A stretch of 40,629 bases of DNA, taken from an uncultured Candidatus Melainabacteria bacterium (GTDB lineage: Bacteria > Cyanobacteriota > Vampirovibrionia > Gastranaerophilales > Gastranaerophilaceae). Below the pieces are notes generated by a model, which saw only the letters and a list, made by a program, of their open reading frames with translations, was not told the origin of the DNA and made no database searches. The DNA is taken from the NCBI GenBank assembly GCA_934693235.1, contig CAKUUY010000014.1, forward strand, positions 1-40,629. Reading direction: 5' to 3'. The translations under genes were made by a program, and so were the position numbers. Positions 7,809-14,321 of this stretch are shown here, piece by piece. Position 1 is the stretch's first letter, and every line of letters starts with the position of its first letter.

Positions 7809-8414
7809 ATGGTTTTATTGGATTATAAAAATGCAAAAGATAAATTGTTGGCAGGTTTTGGTAAAGACTGTCAACAATTTTTCGTTAAAAATGGCTGTGT
7901 GTTGGAAGATGCCTACTTACATTTTTTCGCAGGAGACTTAGATTATGCAAAAAAACAATTTGAGCTGATTGAAGATATTGATATCAGAGCACATTGGGCC
8001 TTGTTTGAGATATCTTTAATCGAGGGGGATGCACAAGAATATCCATCGTATTTTGAAATCAGAAATTTTTTGGAAATTGATTTGAATATTTTAATAACTT
8101 ATTGCCAAGGGACTTTTGTGGAAAAAATAATCAGATATGCAGATTATATGTATACGATTAACCCGGAAGTTCACAAGTTTATTGGTCGTGTTTTGTATAA
8201 TAACAACTTAAAAGAGCAGGGATTATTTTTCTTAAACCGCGCGAAGAGTTATTTTTATCATGATCCGGAACTTCATTATTTGTTGGCATATATCTATTTT
8301 CAGGATAAAGAGTATGCAAAAGCTCAAAAAGCTGTAGATGATTGTTTAAGGATTTTACCGGCTTATTTCCCTGCGATAGATATGAAGAAAAAACTTGAGC
8401 ACTACAAAACTTGA
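7809..8414 (+). CDS. TPR-like hypothetical protein
   Basis: This 201-aa cytoplasmic protein has no signal peptide. Alpha-helical TPR-like units are visible at about 35-75 (LHFFAGDLDYAKKQFELIE) and 150-190 (LHYLLAYIYFQDKEYAKAQ). It sits six bases after the secreted TPR gene and has no promoter of its own, so the two probably form one operon. No specific family was recognised. It may be a partner of the preceding protein (inference). Confidence 0.6.
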   Translation: MVLLDYKNAKDKLLAGFGKDCQQFFVKNGCVLEDAYLHFFAGDLDYAKKQFELIEDIDIRAHWALFEISLIEGDAQEYPSYFEIRNFLEIDLNILITYCQGTFVEKIIRYADYMYTINPEVHKFIGRVLYNNNLKEQGLFFLNRAKSYFYHDPELHYLLAYIYFQDKEYAKAQKAVDDCLRILPAYFPAIDMKKKLEHYKT

Positions 8415-8439
8415 AAAACTCTAAAAAATATGTTAAACT
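8411..8439 (+). promoter_or_regulatory. Possible promoter of the poly-G prepilin gene
   Basis: TTGAAA (8411-8416), a 17-bp spacer and TAAACT (8434-8439). It is followed by a strong ribosome binding site, GGAGG (8459-8463), seven bases before the ATG at 8471. Confidence 0.45.
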
Positions 8440-8470
8440 GGGTTTGTACATAAAAAATGGAGGAATTTAT

Positions 8471-8548
8471 ATGCAGGAAGAGATGAAAAGAGCCGTCGGG
8501 GGGGGGCAATCGCGAACGCGAATTAGGATCTTCTTTAGTCGGAATTGA
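8471..8548 (+). CDS. Short ORF that is the out-of-frame start of the prepilin gene
   Basis: The ATG at 8471 has the best ribosome binding site in this region (GGAGG, 7-nt spacing). As sequenced it encodes only 25 residues (MQEEMKRAVGGGQSRTR...) before a TGA at 8546. The run of nine Gs (8498-8506) lies within it. Losing one G (or gaining two) would carry translation into the frame of the downstream prepilin gene, which is open from 8487. The combined product would be 318 aa. I read this as the true start of that gene, currently out of frame through phase variation, mutation or a sequencing error. Confidence 0.55.
   Translation: MQEEMKRAVGGGQSRTRIRIFFSRN
8498..8506 (+). repeat. Nine-G homopolymer tract
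   Basis: Nine consecutive Gs lie near the start of a prepilin-like gene in otherwise AT-rich DNA. Such tracts slip during replication and are classic phase-variation sites when inside a coding region. Confidence 0.8.
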
Positions 8549-8564
8549 CTCTCATGTTGCTCAT

Positions 8565-9428
8565 TTGAGTGACTCATCCTTTCACCGAGGGAGAGAGTTA
8601 GAGAGAGGGGTTAATTCAATTACAAGTATTGGTAAAAAGCACCAAAACAACTCAAGCGAAACGAACTTATTCACTCATTTACCTATTCACTTATTCACTT
8701 CAAAAAAATCCGCATTTACATTGGCAGAAGGTGCTACGCACGTAGCCCACTGTAAAGACTCACGCAAAGTAGCATTTACATTGGCAGAGGTTCTTATCAC
8801 CATTGGTGTCATCGGTGTTGTTGCAGCTTTGACTTTGCCTACATTAATTCAAAACTATAAAAAACAAGTTGTTGCAACTCGATTAGAAAAATTTTATTCA
8901 ACAATAAATCAAGCAATAAAAATGTCGGAACTTACTTACGGTGAAAGAGAACAATGGTTCGTAGACTCTTCAGATTTTGAAAAAAATAAACAGTGGTTCG
9001 ATAAGTATATTGCTCCAAATATGAATATTATAAAACAAGAAACACGTAATGTATGGTCGGAAAATTGGAAATTTTACTTTTTTGCGGATGGTAGTGCTGT
9101 GGGGATATTTGGCACTAATATGAGGGATTATAAATACTTTCCGATGTCTCTTGATAAATGCCTAAAAAGTGCAACATGGAATGCTCCAGTGGAGGGGCGA
9201 TGTGTGTTTTCTTTTTATTATAATCCTACGAGAGAAAGATATAACTTTGAGCCATTTGACCATGCACTTGAACAGGAAACAGATAAAGAATATGCTTTAA
9301 AGTATCATAAAAATTATGGTTGTTATCATGAAAGCTATAATTCGACCAGGTGGCCTGCATATTGCACTAAAATGGTTCAATACAATGGTTGGAAATTCCC
9401 TAAAGATTATCCTTGGAAATTATATTAA
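8565..9428 (+). CDS. Prepilin-like protein with a repeat-built leader, copy D
   Basis: The frame is open from 8487 to 9428; the coordinates here use a TTG at 8565 that has no convincing ribosome binding site. The better start is the ATG at 8471, which is one base out of frame across a 9-G tract. The prepilin core is KVAFTLAEVLITIGVIGVV at residues 69-87, with Ala rather than Gly before the cut site. A second FTLAE occurs 20 residues earlier (51-55), from a 60-bp duplicated block. The long leader is encoded partly by DNA matching intergenic repeat R1. The C-terminal domain is Trp/Tyr-rich and lacks the DxNGxxGPN loop of copies A-C. No XRE gene is adjacent. It may be phase-variable or decaying. 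Confidence 0.7.
   Translation: MSDSSFHRGRELERGVNSITSIGKKHQNNSSETNLFTHLPIHLFTSKKSAFTLAEGATHVAHCKDSRKVAFTLAEVLITIGVIGVVAALTLPTLIQNYKKQVVATRLEKFYSTINQAIKMSELTYGEREQWFVDSSDFEKNKQWFDKYIAPNMNIIKQETRNVWSENWKFYFFADGSAVGIFGTNMRDYKYFPMSLDKCLKSATWNAPVEGRCVFSFYYNPTRERYNFEPFDHALEQETDKEYALKYHKNYGCYHESYNSTRWPAYCTKMVQYNGWKFPKDYPWKLY
8581..8615 (+). repeat. R1 repeat fragment inside a coding frame
   Basis: ACCGAGGGAGAGAG followed closely by GAGAGAGGGGTTAA matches the ends of the R1 repeats at 52-262 and 36436-36672. Here it is translated as part of the prepilin leader (HRGRELERGVNS). Confidence 0.55.
8712..8788 (+). repeat. Duplicated FTLAE-coding block, 60-bp period
   Basis: GCATTTACATTGGCAGA occurs at 8712-8728 and again at 8772-8788, in frame. 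The intervening DNA has a palindrome, GCTACG-CA-CGTAGC (8733-8746). This looks like an insertion that duplicated the prepilin cleavage-site codons. Confidence 0.8.
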
Positions 9429-9549
9429 TGCATCTAAACATAACGCAATGTTCCAAATTTTTTTAATCTATTTCTATTAATAATTGGCTTCTTTCAATTG
9501 TTCGTGATAAACTCATTTTGCAAAAACTTTTTATAGGAGAAATTTTTCG

Positions 9550-10599
9550 ATGATTATAATTATGGAGCCCACTGCTACCAAAGTACAAGTTCAGAGAGTT
9601 ATTGATTTTCTCAAAGATAACGGATTTGAAATAAGATTTAACCAAGGGCAAGTTCATACGGTAATTGATGCAATTGGTGACAAAACTACAGTTACCCCTG
9701 GGCGTGTGTCAGCTTTTGACGGTGTAAAAGAAGTTAAAATTATCAGAGAACCATTTAGACTTGCTTCTCGTGACAGAAAACCTGATGATACAGTTATTGA
9801 ATTTTCTAATGGAGTTAAAATCGGTGGAAATAACAAGCCTGTTATGATGGTTGGGCCATGTTCAGTTGAAGAAGATTACGATGGTCTGTTGAAAGTTGCA
9901 CTTGCTGCTAAAGAAATGGGTTGTGAGTTTTTACGTGGTGGTGCATTTAAGCCGAGAACTTCTCCTTATGATTTTCAAGGTTATGGTGAAAAGGCTCTGA
10001 AATATTTGAAACGAGCAAGCGAAGAAACAGGCTTGTTAACTGTTTCAGAAGTTATGGATGCTGCCGATCTTGATATGATGTGCGAATACGTAGATGTTTT
10101 GCAAATTGGTGCGAGAAATGTTCAAAACTTTAAACTTCTCCATGCTGTAGGAAAATGCAGAAAACCCGTAATTTTGAAACGAGGTTTGGCAAGTACAATC
10201 AGAGAATTTCTACTTGCGGCAGAGCATATTTTGTACAACGGAAATCCGAATGTAATTCTTTGTGAGCGTGGAATTAGAAGTTTTGACAGTGCTTTTACAC
10301 GTAATGTTATGGATATTGCATCAATTCCGGTTATTAAAAAATATTCTCATTTGCCGATAATTGTTGATCCGAGTCATGGTACAGGTCAAAGATATTTGAT
10401 TGAGCCGATGGCAAAAGCAGGTTTGGTTGTCGGTGCAGACGGAGTGATGATGGAAGTTCATCATGATCCGGAAAACGCTTTGTCTGACGGGAAACAGAGC
10501 TTGCCATTGCCGATGTTTAAAGAAGTTATGGCAAGAATTAACAAATTTAATGATAGTCTTCACTATGAAAAAACTTGCCTGTCTGCAAATGTAGACTAG
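9550..10599 (+). CDS. 3-deoxy-7-phosphoheptulonate (DAHP) synthase
   Basis: This 349-aa enzyme condenses phosphoenolpyruvate and erythrose-4-phosphate, the first step of the shikimate pathway to aromatic amino acids. An N-terminal ferredoxin-like regulatory domain (about 1-75, VIDFLKDNGFEIRF) is followed by the TIM barrel, the AroF/Thermotoga-type arrangement. Barrel signatures include VGPCSVEEDYDG, LRGGAFKPRTSPYDFQG, QIGARNVQNF, ILKRGLAST, and IIVDPSHGTGQR. The N-terminal domain in this subfamily is the site of allosteric feedback. AGGAG lies about 10 nt before the ATG. It stands alone between a prepilin gene and a small unknown gene. Confidence 0.95.
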   Translation: MIIIMEPTATKVQVQRVIDFLKDNGFEIRFNQGQVHTVIDAIGDKTTVTPGRVSAFDGVKEVKIIREPFRLASRDRKPDDTVIEFSNGVKIGGNNKPVMMVGPCSVEEDYDGLLKVALAAKEMGCEFLRGGAFKPRTSPYDFQGYGEKALKYLKRASEETGLLTVSEVMDAADLDMMCEYVDVLQIGARNVQNFKLLHAVGKCRKPVILKRGLASTIREFLLAAEHILYNGNPNVILCERGIRSFDSAFTRNVMDIASIPVIKKYSHLPIIVDPSHGTGQRYLIEPMAKAGLVVGADGVMMEVHHDPENALSDGKQSLPLPMFKEVMARINKFNDSLHYEKTCLSANVD

Positions 10600-10714
10600 T
10601 TTTATGTTTTGAATGTTTTGTAACAAAGTCTTAACAAATCGGAAAGCAAAAAAGCAATTTTTTGATGTTTGCATACTTTATATATATGTAAGATATAAAG
10701 AGAGAGATAAAGAG

Positions 10715-10966
10715 ATGTTACAGACACCTAATAAATTTGGAACAATTACAAAAAGAACTAAAAAAGCTGAAAATAAAGAATTCAGTATTGAAGATTATAA
10801 TTATCTTGCACAAAAAGATAAAAGGATGAGATTTAACAATTCGAAAGATCCGATTTATTATGTGTTTGACGTAATTGAAAATCGACCAATCACGACTCTA
10901 GCGAAAGAGTTTGTAAAGGATTCGTTTTTTGAAGCAGTAAACTTTGTATCACAAGTCGTTAGATAA
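10715..10966 (+). CDS. Small hypothetical protein
   Basis: This 83-aa charged protein starts MLQTPNKFGTITKR and ends FEAVNFVSQVVR. The ATG at 10715 follows a purine-rich stretch (AAAGAGAGAG...). A longer reading from 10613 would run through an AT-rich promoter-like segment and is unlikely. No signal peptide, membrane segment or known domain was seen. A strong terminator at 11013-11038 follows, so it is probably a single-gene transcript. Confidence 0.55.
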   Translation: MLQTPNKFGTITKRTKKAENKEFSIEDYNYLAQKDKRMRFNNSKDPIYYVFDVIENRPITTLAKEFVKDSFFEAVNFVSQVVR

Positions 10967-11012
10967 TCAATAGGAAAGAAATTTTAAAACTAGGAAAAGG
11001 AATAAGGATAAT

Positions 11013-11038
11013 AAAGATGACATTAGTCATCTTTTTTT
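11013..11038 (+). terminator. Intrinsic terminator
   Basis: Stem AAAGATGAC (11013-11021), 4-nt loop, GTCATCTTT (11026-11034), then a T-run. It ends the transcript of the 83-aa gene. Confidence 0.8.
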
Positions 11039-11101
11039 ATTTAAAACAAAATTTATTAATATTTGTAAATATATAGTTTATATATGTTATAGATATCGAA
11101 T

Positions 11102-11161
11102 ATGGTGGTATACATGAGTATAACCATTTTCTTTTTCTTTATTTTCTCCTACACACACTAA
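11102..11161 (+). CDS. Possible very short hydrophobic peptide
   Basis: A 19-codon ORF, or 15 codons from the inner ATG at 11114, encodes MVVYMSITIFFFFIFSYTH, a single hydrophobic stretch. GGTGG precedes the inner ATG at short spacing. A terminator-like hairpin lies 22 nt after the stop. Size and composition resemble type I toxin peptides, but T-rich DNA gives such ORFs by chance. Confidence 0.2.
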   Translation: MVVYMSITIFFFFIFSYTH

Positions 11162-11183
11162 CCTTTTACCAAATATGAGATTG

Positions 11184-11206
11184 GCCGTTTATAACGGCTA
11201 TTTTTA
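11184..11206 (+). terminator. Terminator-like hairpin
   Basis: GCCGTT-TAT-AACGGC (11184-11198) followed by TATTTTTA. It could end a small transcript arising in 11040-11110. Confidence 0.5.
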
Positions 11207-11265
11207 TGACAATTTTACAAATTTATATTTGACCCGCTAAACTATTCAGTCATGGTTGCGGATTA

Positions 11266-11307
11266 CAGGCAGACTTGATAACTCCGTTTATCTATCAGGT
11301 CTGCCTG
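11266..11307. promoter_or_regulatory. 15-bp inverted repeat overlapping a promoter-like site
   Basis: CAGGCAGACTTGATA (11266-11280) pairs with TATCAGGTCTGCCTG (11293-11307), with one G-U and a 12-nt loop. Four bases later is TATAAT (11312-11317) with an upstream TG. It could be an operator, an RNA hairpin or a small mobile repeat. No T-run follows, so it is not a classical terminator. Confidence 0.5.
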
Positions 11308-11410
11308 ATGTTATAATGAAATGATAAGGTGCGAAAGATCGTACCCTACAAAGTTTATTTTAATAATAGACTTTGTCACTATTCCAATTCCATAAAAATA
11401 AATTTACCAA

Positions 11411-11439
11411 TTGCAATAGATAATTTTTTAAAGTAAAAT
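11411..11439 (+). promoter_or_regulatory. Promoter of the lptB operon
   Basis: TTGCAA (11411-11416), a 17-bp spacer and TAAAAT (11434-11439), 28 bp before the lptB ATG. AAGGGG at 11455-11460 is the ribosome binding site. Confidence 0.6.
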
Positions 11440-11466
11440 ATTTTTATAAACAAAAAGGGGTATGGA

Positions 11467-12192
11467 ATGAGGATTGAAGCTAAAAACCTGATAAAAATAT
11501 ATGGCGATAGAAGTGTTGTGAATGACATTTCTTTTGATATAAATAAGGGCGAAGTTGTTTGTCTTTTAGGACCAAACGGAGCTGGAAAAACGACCACATT
11601 TTATATGGTAGTAGGACTTGTAAAGCCTAACAAGGGACAAATTTTACTTGATGGTGAAGATATTTCAGCTTGGCCTATGAATGAACGTGCTAAAGCAGGT
11701 ATCGGATATCTTCCTCAGGAGGCATCTATTTTTAGGAAGCTTACTGTTGAAGATAATATTAAACTTGTTCTTGAAATGAACGACAAATTGACTGTGAATG
11801 AAAAAAAACGTAAGCTTGAAGAATTGTTGAGTGAATTCGGAATTTTGAGACTTCGTTCTTATGCTGCAGTTTCTCTATCAGGTGGCGAGAGACGTAGGGT
11901 TGAAATTGCCAGAGCTCTTGCGGCAAGCCCTGATTTTATGTTGTTAGATGAACCTTTTGCCGGTATTGACCCTATTGCGATTGGAGATATTAAAGACAAT
12001 ATCAGAAAAATTTCCGAAGAAAAAGGTTTGGGGGTTTTGATTACCGATCACAATCCGAAAGCAACTCTTTCTATCACTGACAGAGCTTATGTGATTTTTG
12101 ACGGAAAGATAAAAATCCAAGGTAAAAGTGTTGATGTAGCAAATGATCCGGTTGCGAAGGAATTTTATTTAGGAAAGGATTTTGCTTTATAA
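11467..12192 (+). CDS. LPS export ABC transporter ATPase LptB
   Basis: This 241-aa cytoplasmic ATPase powers extraction of lipopolysaccharide from the inner membrane with the LptF/LptG permeases. All ABC motifs are present: Walker A GPNGAGKT (35-42), Q-loop Q84, signature LSGGERRR (137-144), Walker B LLDEP with D161/E162, and switch His 195. The segment LPQEASIFRKLTVEDNI is characteristic of LptB. The start at 11467 is chosen because the ATG at 11462 runs into a stop at once. The stop overlaps the start of the permease gene, the expected partner. Confidence 0.93.
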   Translation: MRIEAKNLIKIYGDRSVVNDISFDINKGEVVCLLGPNGAGKTTTFYMVVGLVKPNKGQILLDGEDISAWPMNERAKAGIGYLPQEASIFRKLTVEDNIKLVLEMNDKLTVNEKKRKLEELLSEFGILRLRSYAAVSLSGGERRRVEIARALAASPDFMLLDEPFAGIDPIAIGDIKDNIRKISEEKGLGVLITDHNPKATLSITDRAYVIFDGKIKIQGKSVDVANDPVAKEFYLGKDFAL

Positions 12193-13307
12193 TGAAATTA
12201 TTTCCTAAAATAACGATTTATGATAAATATATTTTTACACAAGTTATGATGGCGACATTCGTTGCAATTTTACTTTTTACGGTTGTTTGGATTGCACCGG
12301 AAATGCTATTGAATACAATTAAAAAGACTCTTGCCGGAGAATTCGGAATTAAGACCGCGATACTTGTAATCTTTTATGAATTGCCGAAAATTTTGGGAAA
12401 AGCTTTTCCCGTCGGTTTGTTGTTGGGTACTTTATTTACTTTTGACAAATTGAGTAAGGATTCAGAGCTTACAATATTTAGAGCGGTAGGACTGTCTTTT
12501 AGTCGGATTGTAGCTCCAGTTTTAGTGTTGAGTTTAATTGTTACTTGGTTGTGCTTTGTTACGTGCGACAAATTAATTCCATATTCCGTAAACAAAGCTA
12601 TTGCTCTCCGCGGCGGGTATATTTCGACTCAGTACATTTATACTCAAAAAGATACCGAAGGGATTCCGACAATGGCGGTTGTTGTGTCAAAATTTTCTAA
12701 AGACACTATGTATAACGTAATTGTTTTGGATTTTTCGAAAAAACAATATTCTGATGTTCACCAATTGCAAAATATTTATTATGCTAAAACAGGTAAAAAT
12801 TTCCCTGACAAATGGGAATTGTCAGATATTACGCAATATGAAATTTCAAATGATGGAATTTTTATAGATATAAATAAATTTAAGACAATGGATATTTTGC
12901 AAGGAGAGGCTGCAAAAAATGCTTTCACGTTGATGACATATTCTGTAAAAAAAGAACGTGAAATTAATAATCATGATTTGCACAATTATATTAAACTTCT
13001 TAAAAAAGAAGGATTGGACGAAGAATACAGGTATATGTTGAACAAATATTTACAAAGATTTTTTCACCCGTTTGTGTGTGTTTTATTGGCGATTATGGGA
13101 ACACTTTTAGGCTTTAGCAAACCGAGAGAGCAAAGATTAATCGGATTTACAATTGCAATCGGTAGTATTTTCTTGTACTATATAACGTTGCCATTTTTCG
13201 ATTTGTTGGCAGAAAAAGGTGTGCTACATCCGTTTGTAACTGCAATATTCCCTCCATTTGCTTTTCTTTGTGCAATTATAGCGTTCTATAAGTCAAAGGA
13301 TTTATAA
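12192..13307 (+). CDS. LptF/LptG family LPS export permease
   Basis: This 371-aa YjgP/YjgQ-family inner-membrane protein forms the LPS extraction channel with LptB. It has an N-terminal helix after YDKYIFTQVMMATFVAIL and further helices in the first 120 residues. A periplasmic beta-jellyroll region follows, and three C-terminal helices (RFFHPFVCVLLAIMGTLLG onward). The TAATG overlap with lptB gives tight coupling. Only one such permease gene is here; E. coli uses two, so the second may lie elsewhere or the protein may act as a homodimer. Confidence 0.88.
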   Translation: MKLFPKITIYDKYIFTQVMMATFVAILLFTVVWIAPEMLLNTIKKTLAGEFGIKTAILVIFYELPKILGKAFPVGLLLGTLFTFDKLSKDSELTIFRAVGLSFSRIVAPVLVLSLIVTWLCFVTCDKLIPYSVNKAIALRGGYISTQYIYTQKDTEGIPTMAVVVSKFSKDTMYNVIVLDFSKKQYSDVHQLQNIYYAKTGKNFPDKWELSDITQYEISNDGIFIDINKFKTMDILQGEAAKNAFTLMTYSVKKEREINNHDLHNYIKLLKKEGLDEEYRYMLNKYLQRFFHPFVCVLLAIMGTLLGFSKPREQRLIGFTIAIGSIFLYYITLPFFDLLAEKGVLHPFVTAIFPPFAFLCAIIAFYKSKDL

Positions 13308-13308
13308 T

Positions 13309-14103
13309 ATGAGAAAAATTTTATTTTTGTTTGTTACTTTAATTATTGCGATGGGATGTGCAAATGCTTATCCTATTGATATAAAGTATGATGATGGAAT
13401 TTACCATATAGTTTTGAAAGGCGAGAAAATAAAAAAACACGTCAAATTTGTAAGTTCCGATAGCTTGATTACCAATAAAGAAGCTCATCAACGCGCAAAA
13501 TCTCAATTGACAATTAATACCGGATATTTTGATCCGAATAATGGGAAATCTATTTCTTACATTGTTAGCGATAGAAATACTGCAGAAGATCCGCTTTTGA
13601 ATGAAAGCTTACTAGGAAATTCTGTTTTAAGACGCAATTTAAGTAAAATTATTGATAGGACGGAATTTCGAGTTGTAGAATGTTCTGATGGGAAATTCCA
13701 TTATGAAATAGTTCCGCACAAAAGTTCTACAGATTTTGGCTGTAATATAATTACATCAGCTCAAGGAGGACCTTTGGTTTACCCGCAATTGAGGTTGGAA
13801 GAAGAATTTTTTGTTGTAAAAAAAGATGGAGTAGTTGTTCGTGAAAGTTGTTCAGTACTTCACAAAACTGCTAGAACTATTATTGGTTTAAAAAATGGTG
13901 AAGCGCATATTCTAATTATAACTGATAAGCATCCAATGGATTTGTACGAAGTTCAGGATTACGTCAAGTCTCTGGGGTGGGATAGAGCTATGGCTTTTGA
14001 TGGAGGAAGTTCTACATCCATGAATTATTTGAACAAGTACAATGTGACGTCAATTGGTGATGGCGCAGGACGTAGCTTGAAGTCATTTATGGTGATAAAT
14101 TAA
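13309..14103 (+). CDS. Exported phosphodiester glycosidase (NAGPA-like) family protein
   Basis: The 264-aa protein has a signal peptide (MRKILFLFVTLIIAMGC..., with either a lipobox-like Cys 17 or cleavage after ANA). The rest matches the NAGPA/DUF2233 domain: LTINTGYFDPNNGKS, AQGGPLVYPQ, ARTIIGLKNGEAHIL, AFDGGSSTSMNYL, and a closing GRSLKSFMV. Family members cleave sugar-phosphodiester bonds. The gene follows the LPS permease by one base in the same operon, so an envelope-glycan substrate is a reasonable inference. The exact substrate is unknown. Confidence 0.82.
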   Translation: MRKILFLFVTLIIAMGCANAYPIDIKYDDGIYHIVLKGEKIKKHVKFVSSDSLITNKEAHQRAKSQLTINTGYFDPNNGKSISYIVSDRNTAEDPLLNESLLGNSVLRRNLSKIIDRTEFRVVECSDGKFHYEIVPHKSSTDFGCNIITSAQGGPLVYPQLRLEEEFFVVKKDGVVVRESCSVLHKTARTIIGLKNGEAHILIITDKHPMDLYEVQDYVKSLGWDRAMAFDGGSSTSMNYLNKYNVTSIGDGAGRSLKSFMVIN

Positions 14104-14188
14104 TAAATAAGTGTAGTAAAGTAACTATTAAAAAATGTAAATTTGCTACTTATGTAATACTTTCGATTGATGAGTTTTTTGAAAAAAG

Positions 14189-14197
14189 TGGTATAAT
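14189..14197 (+). promoter_or_regulatory. Extended -10 promoter upstream of the R3H ATPase
   Basis: TG-G-TATAAT (14189-14197) with only a weak -35. The predicted leader before the ATG at 14322 is about 115 nt, long enough to hold regulatory structure. Confidence 0.45.
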
Positions 14198-14321
14198 GTA
14201 AGTAGAAAGGTGAATTTGGATTTAAGAAAATTAAATATTAGTTTCGCTGCGGGTGCGGAATTGTAATCAGCCGATAATTATTTTGTTATATATACAAAAT
14301 ATCAGAAAGGCAGAAAAGAAA

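Larger units (their letters stand above)
10967..11410. other. Structured intergenic region without an annotated gene
   Basis: About 450 bp without a normal gene. It holds, in order: the terminator of the preceding gene (11013-11038), an AT-rich stretch, a 19-codon hydrophobic ORF (11102-11161), a terminator-like hairpin (11184-11206), a long inverted repeat (11266-11307), an extended -10 box (TGTTATAAT, 11309-11317), and short stems at 11329-11346 and 11348-11392. One or two small RNAs are possible. Confidence 0.5.

Noticed and set aside
10613..10714. Longer N-terminus for the 83-aa gene
   Set aside because: The segment is AT-rich, promoter-like and encodes an atypical sequence. The ATG at 10715 follows a purine-rich ribosome binding region.
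11266..11346. Known riboswitch or 6S/SRP RNA in the lptB upstream region
   Set aside because: The stems do not match any consensus I can recall, and no conserved core of those RNAs was found by eye.
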